A stretch of 23,734 bases of DNA from a virus. Shown here piece by piece: positions 7,693-14,376 of the stretch. The stretch covers positions 1 to 23,734 of IMG/VR virus record IMGVR_UViG_3300044940_000699; one strand, written 5' to 3'. Below the pieces are notes generated by a model. That model was not told the DNA's origin and ran no database searches. It was given only the letters and a program-made list of their open reading frames with translations. Positions within the stretch are counted from its first letter, which is position 1. Each line of letters opens with the position of its first letter. The translations under genes and the position numbers were made by a program.

Positions 7693-8548
7693 TGCGGTTT
7701 CCCTTACTCATGGTTCCCGCCGTGGTGAGCAGCGCGTCCACGCCGGGGACATACGGCTCGCCACGGAAATTAAGGATATTGCTGAATTTGCCCTGACAGG
7801 TTTCATGGGTTTTGTCGCACCCGGCGATGATCTTGAATTCATCGCCCACTTGGAGCGATTTACCCATTGGTAACGCCAGCACCACCTGCGCGGAGGCGAA
7901 TTCTTTTACCTCCATGCGCCGCCCGTCATTATTGCCGCTCGTCCATTCCACTTCGCCGCCGGTGAACCAACCTGCCGCCTGCGTCAGTGCGGAAGCCTTA
8001 AACGTCTGGTTATTCACCACTTCGGTGATCGTTGTGGTAACGGTAAAGCTGGCCAGTGCCACTTTGCAGCGGCTATCGCCCAGCACGGCGCGGCAGGATG
8101 GCGAATACACCTCGCCGATGGCCTGGCTTAAATGCTGCGTCAAGCCGCGCACTTCGGCATGGAACATCTGCGCGTTCAGCGTCACTTCGCCCAGCCGCCC
8201 GCGCTTCACCACCAGCTTTCCTTGGCTCAAATCCTCATAATTCACCATGAAGATTTCGATTTCGGCATAGTCATAAAGGCCAGCCAGTAAGTCGGATTCC
8301 GTGATTTTGGAAGGAAACGTCTGTCCTTCCAGATCAAGGTTATCCACGCTCATGTTGGATTTGCTTTCCACCGTGGTGGGCGTGAATCCGGCGATGGAGT
8401 CATATTCCAGCGAGTCAATCACCAGCGCCCGGTCGTGATCGGTAAAGCCAAGCTCGGTCGTGTCCTGCCGTGTGAGCCGCCAGCAGGTGGCAAGTGTAGT
8501 CAGGCCGCTGCCGAAATGCGCTTCCAGTTGTGGGGAAATATTTCTCAT
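7685..8548 (-). CDS. DUF2163 tail-tip protein (GTA gp13-like)
   Basis: This 287-residue protein matches the DUF2163 / TIGR02218 family. It has an N-terminal LATCWRLTR..T.LGFTDHD motif, a cysteine pair CRAVLGDSRC in the middle, and the closing CDKTHETC..KFSN..NFRGEPYVPG motif. The paired cysteines in these motifs suggest an iron- or iron-sulfur-binding distal tail hub, as reported for GTA tail proteins; that part is family knowledge. Normally the DUF2460 gene sits directly upstream. Here a plus-strand antiporter gene separates them by about 1.26 kb, yet the ribosome binding site AAGGA five bases before this ATG is intact. Transcription from the upstream tail genes must cross the antiporter in antisense, unless a promoter lies nearby. 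Confidence 0.9.
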   Translation of the reverse strand: MRNISPQLEAHFGSGLTTLATCWRLTRQDTTELGFTDHDRALVIDSLEYDSIAGFTPTTVESKSNMSVDNLDLEGQTFPSKITESDLLAGLYDYAEIEIFMVNYEDLSQGKLVVKRGRLGEVTLNAQMFHAEVRGLTQHLSQAIGEVYSPSCRAVLGDSRCKVALASFTVTTTITEVVNNQTFKASALTQAAGWFTGGEVEWTSGNNDGRRMEVKEFASAQVVLALPMGKSLQVGDEFKIIAGCDKTHETCQGKFSNILNFRGEPYVPGVDALLTTAGTMSKGNRNE

Positions 8549-8556
8549 GGAATTCC

Positions 8557-8584
8557 TTGTAAAAATTGGTGATTTTGCTATTTC
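8557..8584 (+). promoter_or_regulatory. Weak candidate promoter for the antiporter gene
   Basis: The AT-rich gap 8549-8615 lies between the divergent starts of the DUF2163 and antiporter genes. It holds TTGTAA (8557-8562), sixteen bases, then TATTTC (8579-8584). The match to sigma70 boxes is poor, but the distance to the ATG at 8616 would fit. Listed only because a plus-strand gene here needs its own promoter. Confidence 0.2.
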
Positions 8585-8615
8585 TATTCAGAAGTTTATT
8601 TACATTAGGCGCAGC

Positions 8616-9806
8616 ATGGATTTTACTAATCAGTTAATTTTTTTCAGTGGGTTACTGCTGTGTCTCAGCATTCTGGCGGGTCTCGTTTCTAAACGCACGG
8701 GTGCGCCGTTGATTCTTGCCTTTTTAGGCGTCGGCATTCTGTTCGGTCAGGATGGTCCCGGCGGAATCGCTTTTAATGACATGGAACTTGGTTATTCCAT
8801 CTGTTCTTTCGCCCTTGCCATTATTCTGTTCGATGGCGGCATCCATACACCTCTAAGACATTTCCGTGTAGCAGCGCGCCCCGCCTTTCTTCTGGCAACA
8901 CTTGGAGTATTATTGACCGCCGCCGTTACCGGCGTTGGCATGTGGTACTTTCTGAATGTTGATATATTACAGGCGTTGCTATTCGGTTCGATCGTCGCGT
9001 CCACGGATGCCGCAGCAGTATTTCTGTTACTGCGTCAACGGGGTGTGCAACTGGAACCGACCATGTCCAGTACGCTGGAGGTGGAATCGGGTATTAACGA
9101 TCCTATGGCTATATTCCTGACCCTTACCTTCGTTGAACTAATCCTCGGCCAGAATAGTGGTAACACCTGGCTTCATATTTCTGGTGAATTCATTCGTCAA
9201 ATGGGTATCGGAGCCGCTTTTGGTTTTGCAGGTGGAAAGCTAATCGCATGGTTTTTTGATAGGGCTGACCTTGATTCCGGTTTATATCCCATCTTCGCAC
9301 TTGCAGGTGGCCTCTTGGTTTTCGGAGCCACCAACATGCTGGGGGGCAGTGGATTCCTTGCCGCATATGTTGCAGGCCTGATACTCGGTAATCATGAGTA
9401 CAAAACAAAGAAACTCGTGCAGCAATTTATGGATGGAATGGCATGGCTCTCTCAGCTCGGTATGTTATTGGTTTTAGGACTGCTAGTAACGCCAAGCGAA
9501 TTGATCAAGGATATTCCTATAGCTATCGTTATCGCCGGGATACTTATTTTTGCAGCACGTCCCATCGCCGTTTTCATTTGTCTGGCATTTGAACGATTCA
9601 CCGGCAAAGAGAAGCTATTTATTTCATGGGTAGGGCTTCGCGGAGCAATCCCCATTTACCTTGCGATCATTCCGGTCATGATGGGGCTGGAGGGACATTA
9701 TTTTAATATCGCATTCATCGTGGTGCTTTGTTCCTTATTTCTACAAGGCTGGACAATACGTTCAGTCGGTAGAATGCTCGGTGTTAAACGGAAGTTAGAA
9801 ACGTAA
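8616..9806 (+). CDS. K+(Na+)/H+ antiporter, CPA1/NhaP2-like, without C-terminal domains
   Basis: This 396-residue, 12-13 helix membrane protein exchanges a monovalent cation for protons. CPA1 motifs are present: FLGVGILFGQDGPGG, STDAAAV with Asp131, the paired N161-D162 in VESGINDP, GGSGFLAAYVAGLILGN, and SWVGLRGAIPI at 337-347. These are closest to NhaP2/CvrA K+/H+ antiporters, which normally run to over 550 residues with TrkA-C and further cytosolic regulatory domains. Those are absent here, so it is a membrane core only. The ATG at 8616 matches the family N-terminus and has TAGG six bases upstream. The frame extends back to 8460, but that part lies over the DUF2163 coding sequence and is rejected. 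It stands alone on the plus strand within the tail operon, four bases from the DUF2460 stop, and is AT-richer than its neighbours. Confidence 0.9.
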   Translation: MDFTNQLIFFSGLLLCLSILAGLVSKRTGAPLILAFLGVGILFGQDGPGGIAFNDMELGYSICSFALAIILFDGGIHTPLRHFRVAARPAFLLATLGVLLTAAVTGVGMWYFLNVDILQALLFGSIVASTDAAAVFLLLRQRGVQLEPTMSSTLEVESGINDPMAIFLTLTFVELILGQNSGNTWLHISGEFIRQMGIGAAFGFAGGKLIAWFFDRADLDSGLYPIFALAGGLLVFGATNMLGGSGFLAAYVAGLILGNHEYKTKKLVQQFMDGMAWLSQLGMLLVLGLLVTPSELIKDIPIAIVIAGILIFAARPIAVFICLAFERFTGKEKLFISWVGLRGAIPIYLAIIPVMMGLEGHYFNIAFIVVLCSLFLQGWTIRSVGRMLGVKRKLET

Positions 9807-9810
9807 TACG

Positions 9811-10392
9811 TCATACGCGCACCTCAATCAGTGGTATGCTGTTCCAGCTGCCCGCATCAAAACTATCCAGCGAAAGCGCCAGTTCATCGGTATCGAAGCG
9901 CACCGGCACATCGAATTCAAAATCTGCCGTGAGTGTGCCGGAAAGTGACGTGGTAATAATGCCGGTGGCGGTGTCGATGCTCCAGCCGCTGGCTTGCAGG
10001 ATGCTGTCCTCATAGAGTTGCACCGTTCCGGCCACCGGTTTGGTGATGATCCGCTCGGATACCACCGCGCCGCTGACATATTGCTTCACCAGCTGGTGTT
10101 CCTCACCCTCCAGCGCCAGCAATGGCTGGTTGATGGCCTTAAAATCGCCCCAATCCTTGAAGCGAAACCCCACCGCCTTGCCACGACGCGCACGGAAGAA
10201 CGCAATCAGCGCCTGCCACTGCGTTTCGGTTTTCACGCCGGAGGCGACATTGTACCGCGCACGCGCTTGGCTCCATTTGCTGTTACGCTGCTCATGCCCG
10301 GATACGGTGGCCACCACGTCGGTTAAGAAAGTGGGTCCGCCGGTCGCGCCATAGCTGATGTCGCTGGGGAATTGGATTTCTGCGAAGCTCAT
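9811..10392 (-). CDS. DUF2460 distal tail protein (GTA gp12-like)
   Basis: This 193-residue protein matches DUF2460 / TIGR02217. It starts with the FAEIQFP..ISYGATGGP motif, has R..KWSQARARYNVA, then the conserved GFRFKDWGDF, and a beta-rich C-terminal half. In GTAs and related phages it is the distal tail protein joining the tail tube to the tip. AAGGAGG lies five bases before the ATG, and the ATG overlaps the tape measure stop as ATGA. Its stop lies four bases from the convergent antiporter stop. That is unusual, because in the standard order DUF2163 follows directly. Confidence 0.9.
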   Translation of the reverse strand: MSFAEIQFPSDISYGATGGPTFLTDVVATVSGHEQRNSKWSQARARYNVASGVKTETQWQALIAFFRARRGKAVGFRFKDWGDFKAINQPLLALEGEEHQLVKQYVSGAVVSERIITKPVAGTVQLYEDSILQASGWSIDTATGIITTSLSGTLTADFEFDVPVRFDTDELALSLDSFDAGSWNSIPLIEVRV

Positions 10393-12296
10393 AAGTTCCT
10401 CCTTGCCCGTTCAATCGAACGCGCCATATCCGCCGCAATCTGGCCTTGGCTTTGCCGGAAGCTGCGAACGTCCGGGGTTTGAATGTTCATATTTACCATG
10501 ATCGGAGCCGGAGCCATGCCGTTGGCGGGCATAATGTGCATCGGCGTGTTACCCGCAAAAGCGAGTTCGGGACCGCGTTCACCAACAATGCCGAATTTAC
10601 CCGGCTGAAGTCTGCCGCCATCGGCGAAGAAGCCACCGAAGAAATTGCCAATGCTGGAGAGCATCCCGCCGAATCCACCACCGCCACCGCTGCTACCACC
10701 ACCGAACATGCCGCCGATGGAACTAAACAGCCCGTCAATGATGCCGCCCTTGCCGGAGATGCCTAAATCCTTCAGGGCATATTGCAGCAGGGTGCGGTTC
10801 AGATCGGACAGGAAGCCCTTGAAGAAATCGCCGAAGCCATCAAAGCGACCACCAATCGCATCGAGTGAATCGGCGATGGTGCCTTCCATTGATTCGCCGA
10901 TACGGGAAAACTCACCTTCGATAGTTTCGCCGGTTTTCTTGCTGGCTTTGCCCAGCCGTTCCCCGGCCTGTTCCACCGCCCGCCCGAACGTGTCCTGATT
11001 GATATAACCTTTCTCCAGCAGCATGTTCAGCTGCGCCATCTCTTCGTTGTAGCGTTCCAGCGGCGTGCGCGTGGCCTCGAAGATGCGCTTTGCTTCCTGT
11101 TGCAGCTTATTCAGCCCTTTGACGGCTTTTGCGGTTTCCTCCACCTTTTCCGGGGTGGCGGTTTCGCCGAACAATCCATCCAGCGACTGATTCTTGGCAG
11201 CGCGGGCTTCCACAATTTTCGCGGCGGCGTCCTGAATCTCCGCATCAATGGCGCTGTTGAATTCCTGCGCTCTGGCCAACGCCTTATCAAACGCGGTTCC
11301 CATCGCATCGAGCAGGCCGGTTTCCAGCGCGGCGCGGGTGTTCTCGAAAGAAATGCCGCCCAGCGGGTTATTGACGAAATTCGCCAAATCCTGTCCCAGC
11401 GCCTCGAAGCGTGAGGAAATAGCATCGCCAAAGGCATTGAACGCATCGCCCACGCCTTCAAACACGGCAATGAATAGATTGCCGAATTTAATCACTTCCG
11501 CGATGAAAGCCTTAAAGCCCAGCCGGAAAGGTTCAATCGAATCGGTAATCAGCTGCGCCAGCCATTTGATTTTATCGGCAATGAAAATCAGAATATCCGT
11601 CAGGCCTGCATCGCCAATGGCTTTCACCAGTTTGGAGAACGCATCACCCATGTTGGAGAGTGCGACATTCAGCGTTCCGGCCTGTTCCTTCATGGCTCCG
11701 GCGAATTGCACATCGCCGATAGAGCGCAGATAGCCTTCAATCTCCTTGGCATTTTTGCCCACCGTAGTGCTGACGCCTTGGAAGGTGAAGGTCACCTGAT
11801 CGCCCTGTGCGCGGGACTTAATCCCGAATTCTTTCAGGCGCTCGAATTCACCCGTCGCAGCATCGGCCACGGCTTCGATCATCTGGTTGAGGGATTTTCC
11901 CATTGCCGTAGCGGTATTGCCGTAAGAGGTGAGTGCTTCCTCGGAAGGCGTCAGCCCCAGCGCCTTCAGCTTGATGAAGGCATCCACCACTTCTTCCAGC
12001 TGAAAGGGCGTAGTGGCGGCAAAGTTTTCGATGAAGCCGAAAGCAACGCTCGCCTTATCCGCCGAACCGGTGACAGTGCGAAGGCTCGCTTCCAGCTTCT
12101 CGAATTTGGTAATGGTGTCGGTGATCTGCTTGCCGACAAAGGCCGTAGCCATCAATCCGCCGACGCGCTGCAACCCGCCACCCAGCCTTTTGAACCGCCG
12201 ATCCATATTATCCACCCCAGACTGAATCTGGGTGAATGCGGCTTGGGTCTTGTTCACCGCACGGATAATGAATTGGGCACTGCTAAACACGGCCAT
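10389..12296 (-). CDS. Tail tape measure protein
   Basis: This 635-residue protein sits between the tail chaperone genes and DUF2460, the tape measure position. Residues 1-230 resemble the conserved N-terminal region of phage tape measure proteins (LEASLRTVTGSADKASVAFG, TTPFQLEEVVDAFIKLKALG). Hydrophobic amphipathic stretches follow at about 230-320 and charged helices at 350-480. A glycine-rich linker (about 540-560) leads to the typical C-terminal FADGGRL.PG.FGIVGERGPELAF motif. It sets tail length and helps eject DNA; at about 0.15 nm per residue the tail would be near 95 nm. The start has no strong ribosome binding site and lies inside the end of the frameshifted chaperone frame, which suggests coupling to it. 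Confidence 0.9.
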   Translation of the reverse strand: MAVFSSAQFIIRAVNKTQAAFTQIQSGVDNMDRRFKRLGGGLQRVGGLMATAFVGKQITDTITKFEKLEASLRTVTGSADKASVAFGFIENFAATTPFQLEEVVDAFIKLKALGLTPSEEALTSYGNTATAMGKSLNQMIEAVADAATGEFERLKEFGIKSRAQGDQVTFTFQGVSTTVGKNAKEIEGYLRSIGDVQFAGAMKEQAGTLNVALSNMGDAFSKLVKAIGDAGLTDILIFIADKIKWLAQLITDSIEPFRLGFKAFIAEVIKFGNLFIAVFEGVGDAFNAFGDAISSRFEALGQDLANFVNNPLGGISFENTRAALETGLLDAMGTAFDKALARAQEFNSAIDAEIQDAAAKIVEARAAKNQSLDGLFGETATPEKVEETAKAVKGLNKLQQEAKRIFEATRTPLERYNEEMAQLNMLLEKGYINQDTFGRAVEQAGERLGKASKKTGETIEGEFSRIGESMEGTIADSLDAIGGRFDGFGDFFKGFLSDLNRTLLQYALKDLGISGKGGIIDGLFSSIGGMFGGGSSGGGGGFGGMLSSIGNFFGGFFADGGRLQPGKFGIVGERGPELAFAGNTPMHIMPANGMAPAPIMVNMNIQTPDVRSFRQSQGQIAADMARSIERARRNL

Positions 12297-12788
12297 TTTT
12301 CTTGCTCACTGCATCATGTTGAAGTTCAAAAAACGCGACCCACTCCGTGAATTCCACGGTGGTCATCCGCTCAATGTCCGAAAGCCGCCTGTTCAGGCGA
12401 TAGGCCAGTGCTAACTGGTTGCGTCGGAGTGCGTCGCGTCGGAGTTTCCCTTGACCTGCTCCACGCTCTGGAAGAAGTGGCGCTCGATCTCGTCATTGAT
12501 GCGTAGGATTACGCGGCAATCCCCGAAATTGAGCAGATCATCTTTATCTTCCATTTTGAACAGGCGGTTGCCGTCCTTATCGCGGGCTTTGACGATCAGG
12601 GAATAAACGGCGTTTTCAATGCCGGAGGCCTTCTTGCCCGCCACCCGCTGAATCAGGCTGGCTTCCGCCATCGTCATCGGCAGGATATGGATTTGCAGGG
12701 GATTCTCCGGCTCGCCCCATTCCGGCACGGCAATCACCAGCCGGTCTTGTCCTTGATAATGCTGCTTTACGCGCTCAATCGTTTTCAT
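12283..12788 (-). CDS. Tail assembly chaperone, -1 frameshift fusion (lambda gpGT-like)
   Basis: A -1 slip at G GGA AAC (12450-12444) joins residues 1-115 of the short form to a 53-residue extension, giving 168 residues. The extension begins LRRDALRRNQLALAY and contains RRLSDIERMTTVEFTEWVAF, followed by FELQHD. This is the kind of short helical T-domain found in such fusions. It ends at TAG 12285-12283, fourteen bases inside the tape measure gene. It explains the otherwise empty 12297-12410. In lambda the equivalent site G GGA AAG gives a gpG to gpGT ratio needed for tail assembly; the T part recruits tail tube protein. The extension has no start codon of its own with a ribosome binding site that I could see. 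Confidence 0.75.
12411..12788 (-). CDS. Tail assembly chaperone, short form (lambda gpG-like)
   Basis: This 125-residue protein lies between tail tube and tape measure, the tail assembly chaperone position. It begins MKTIERV and has a PMTMAEASLIQRVAG helix and a KARDKDGNRLFKMEDKDDLL segment typical of such chaperones. They bind the tape measure protein and help the tube polymerise, and they are not in the mature virion. AAGGGGGAA before the ATG gives a strong start. Codons 113-115 form the slippery sequence described separately, ten codons before the TAG stop. Ribosomes that do not slip make this product. Confidence 0.8.
   Translation of the reverse strand: MKTIERVKQHYQGQDRLVIAVPEWGEPENPLQIHILPMTMAEASLIQRVAGKKASGIENAVYSLIVKARDKDGNRLFKMEDKDDLLNFGDCRVILRINDEIERHFFQSVEQVKGNSDATHSDATS
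12444..12450 (-). promoter_or_regulatory. Programmed -1 ribosomal frameshift site G GGA AAC
   Basis: On the minus strand codons AAG GGA AAC contain the heptamer GGGAAAC in the X XXY YYZ phase; GGA is codon 114 of the chaperone. Shifting back one base opens a 53-codon frame. Just downstream a 9-base GC-rich direct repeat (12436-12444 and 12421-12429) occurs; whether it forms a stimulatory structure is not clear. Confidence 0.75.
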
Positions 12789-12798
12789 GGCTTCCCCC

Positions 12799-13194
12799 TT
12801 ATGCTGCTACGGTTTGTTCAGTCAGCGCCCCGTTGCCGGTGAAGCTGAAGGTGACTTCCACCAGCCCATCGAAAGATGCGCTGTAGGAAATGGAGGTCAC
12901 AATGGCGTCACCGCTCCAGTAGGTCGCGCCGGTGTCATCACCTTCCGGGTAAAGGTTGAGGGTGACGGTAGCGCCTGCGGTCAATTCGCCTTGGCCGGTG
13001 GTATCGGTTTCATCCCAAAACCCATCCAGACTGCCTGACCAGCTTTTGATGGTTGCCTGATTTTTGCGCCACTCGGTGCCGATGATGGACGCATCCACCG
13101 TGTCGGACGTGATTTCCAGTGACCATGATTTTACTTCTGCGACTTGGGACGATCCGACAAAGACCTTCCCCTCGCTGCCAGCGTGGGTAGCCAT
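12799..13194 (-). CDS. Major tail tube protein
   Basis: This 131-residue protein is rich in Ser, Thr, Gly and beta-forming residues, as tail tube subunits are. The N-terminus GKVFVGSSQVAEVKSWSLEIT, the central FWDETDTTGQGELTAGA and the closing VEVTFSFTGNGALT fit the phage tail tube family, with TVTLNLYPEG between them. It would polymerise in rings around the tape measure protein. Position also agrees: after the tail terminator-like gene and before the chaperones. AGGAGA lies upstream of the ATG at 13194. Only ten bases separate it from the chaperone gene. Confidence 0.82.
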   Translation of the reverse strand: MATHAGSEGKVFVGSSQVAEVKSWSLEITSDTVDASIIGTEWRKNQATIKSWSGSLDGFWDETDTTGQGELTAGATVTLNLYPEGDDTGATYWSGDAIVTSISYSASFDGLVEVTFSFTGNGALTEQTVAA

Positions 13195-13221
13195 AATGAT
13201 TCTCCTATGATGTTGTGTTGG

Positions 13222-13665
13222 TTAAACGGGCGTTTGCGGCGCGTTTTCTTTGACGCAGTAAAGCACCGCGAAAGTAAGGGTGATGACAGCCACCGGCTTT
13301 TCCCCTTCGCCGGAAAGCTGGGTTGCAGTGCTTTCCAGCGAGATGTCTTTCACCAGTCCGGCAAGTGTCGGGTCGGCGGCGATCAGCTGCTCCACCTCTA
13401 AAGCCAGCGCGTCGGCTTCGGCGTCAATATCGCCTCTGGCCTTGAGATAGCCTTCCATCGCCAGCTGTAACTGGCGGGCTTGCGTGCGTGGTCGCTGCAT
13501 GGAGCGTTCCCCGATATTTTCCTGCGGCGTGTACACCAACAGGGCGGGGAGTTTCGCATCATCCAGCGGATGCACGCGGGAGGAAAAGACGCGGTTTCCG
13601 GCCTCGGTATTGCCATTGAGCAATGCCACCACCGCCTGCCGGATTTGTGTGCGAGCATGGCTCAT
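13222..13665 (-). CDS. Tail terminator-like minor tail protein
   Basis: This 147-residue protein begins with RTQIRQAVVALLNG, then RVFSSRVHPLDDAKLPALLVYTPQE, a predicted alpha/beta fold with a helix, strand and loop order like lambda gpU or DUF3168 proteins. The middle has EADALALEVEQLIAADPTL and a final beta strand region. Its position directly before the tail tube gene is that of the tail terminator, which caps the growing tail. The ATG overlaps the preceding stop (ATGA) and TTGGAGG lies upstream. The exact family was not recognised, so the role depends on position. Confidence 0.6.
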   Translation of the reverse strand: MSHARTQIRQAVVALLNGNTEAGNRVFSSRVHPLDDAKLPALLVYTPQENIGERSMQRPRTQARQLQLAMEGYLKARGDIDAEADALALEVEQLIAADPTLAGLVKDISLESTATQLSGEGEKPVAVITLTFAVLYCVKENAPQTPV

Positions 13666-13973
13666 AACGCCTCCAATATCAGTTCGGTGATGCCTTCACT
13701 GTCCGGGCGGATGGTCACCACCTCATATTCATCGCCGCCGATGGTGAAGCTGTCACCGGTGGCGATTTCCGGAACATCGGCGGTGCGAACCGATAGCACG
13801 GGGTGGTTGGCGACCACCTCCACCGATTCGCCGCCGACCAATTCCGAATAGGCCTGAAACATCCCTGATACCGGGCGGGTGGCTCCCCCTTGCGGGGAAT
13901 AGAGAACCTCCCGCCCGTCCAGCGTTTCAAGCAGCGTGAGATGGTGGCCGTGCATGTCATCCATGAACGCCAT
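13662..13973 (-). CDS. Head-tail joining protein candidate (gpFII-like)
   Basis: From the ATG at 13973 this is a 103-residue, acidic, beta-rich protein. It has an N-terminal MDDMHG.H segment, EVLYSPQGG, a long middle with VRTADVPEIATGDSFTIGG, and ends DEYEVVTIRPDSEGITELIL. The last part, a predicted beta-barrel with a solvent loop, is like head-completion or head-tail joining proteins. The gene lies between the decoration protein and the tail terminator-like gene, the right place. An in-frame GTG at 13976 is possible, but the ATG at 13973 shares a base with the TGA of the preceding gene (TGATG), which supports coupled initiation. Further in-frame ATGs follow at codons 4 and 7. Family assignment is uncertain. 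Confidence 0.55.
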   Translation of the reverse strand: MAFMDDMHGHHLTLLETLDGREVLYSPQGGATRPVSGMFQAYSELVGGESVEVVANHPVLSVRTADVPEIATGDSFTIGGDEYEVVTIRPDSEGITELILEAL

Positions 13974-14302
13974 CACAGCCCCACATTCAAAAGCACATGC
14001 ACGTTGCTATCGCCGGAAGCCGCCGCTGCCGCCGCCACACCGATAAGGGTATTATCGGTGGCCGTGGTGGTGACTTCACTTTCGCTATCGTCCCAGTACA
14101 GCTTTGCGCCTTGCGTCACCGCGCCGCTGGCCTTGGGCAGGCTGAATACGCCGCATACATGCACCGCGCCTGTTTTGCCGTTGGCGATGTCGGTTTTAGC
14201 AACGCCGCCAATGGTGCCGACTAGCACGAACTGGCCGGACGTAATATCCGCGCCAGCGGTATAGTTGAGGGTTTTACCCTCCTGAACATAGTTGGTAGCC
14301 AT
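13973..14302 (-). CDS. DUF2190 capsid decoration protein
   Basis: This 109-residue protein matches the DUF2190 family: NYVQEGKTLNYTAGADITSGQFVLVG, then GVAKTDIANGKTGAVHVCGVFSLPKA and GAKLYWDDSES. Such proteins are small beta folds encoded just after the major capsid protein, and are thought to stabilise or decorate the capsid; some are annotated as capsid cement. AAGGAG lies seven bases before the ATG. A terminator stem stands between this gene and the capsid gene upstream, so its expression depends on read-through or on a separate promoter. Confidence 0.85.
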   Translation of the reverse strand: MATNYVQEGKTLNYTAGADITSGQFVLVGTIGGVAKTDIANGKTGAVHVCGVFSLPKASGAVTQGAKLYWDDSESEVTTTATDNTLIGVAAAAAASGDSNVHVLLNVGL

Positions 14303-14328
14303 GAGATTTCTCCTTGAGTTTTAGGCAT

Positions 14329-14350
14329 AAAAAAAGCGGCCAAAAGCCGC
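14329..14350 (-). terminator. Terminator-like hairpin after the major capsid gene
   Basis: On the minus strand GCGGC TTTTG GCCGC forms a 5-base all-GC stem and is followed directly by seven T residues (14329-14335 are A on the plus strand). It lies 26 bases after the capsid stop. It would let capsid mRNA outnumber that of the genes downstream. Confidence 0.7.
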
Positions 14351-14376
14351 CGGTTGGGTAGGAATGATAGAAGGGT

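Noticed and set aside
8460-8615. Longer N-terminus of the antiporter, starting inside the DUF2163 gene
   Set aside because: The family begins at the ATG at 8616; the extension is antisense to conserved DUF2163 sequence and carries no signal peptide.
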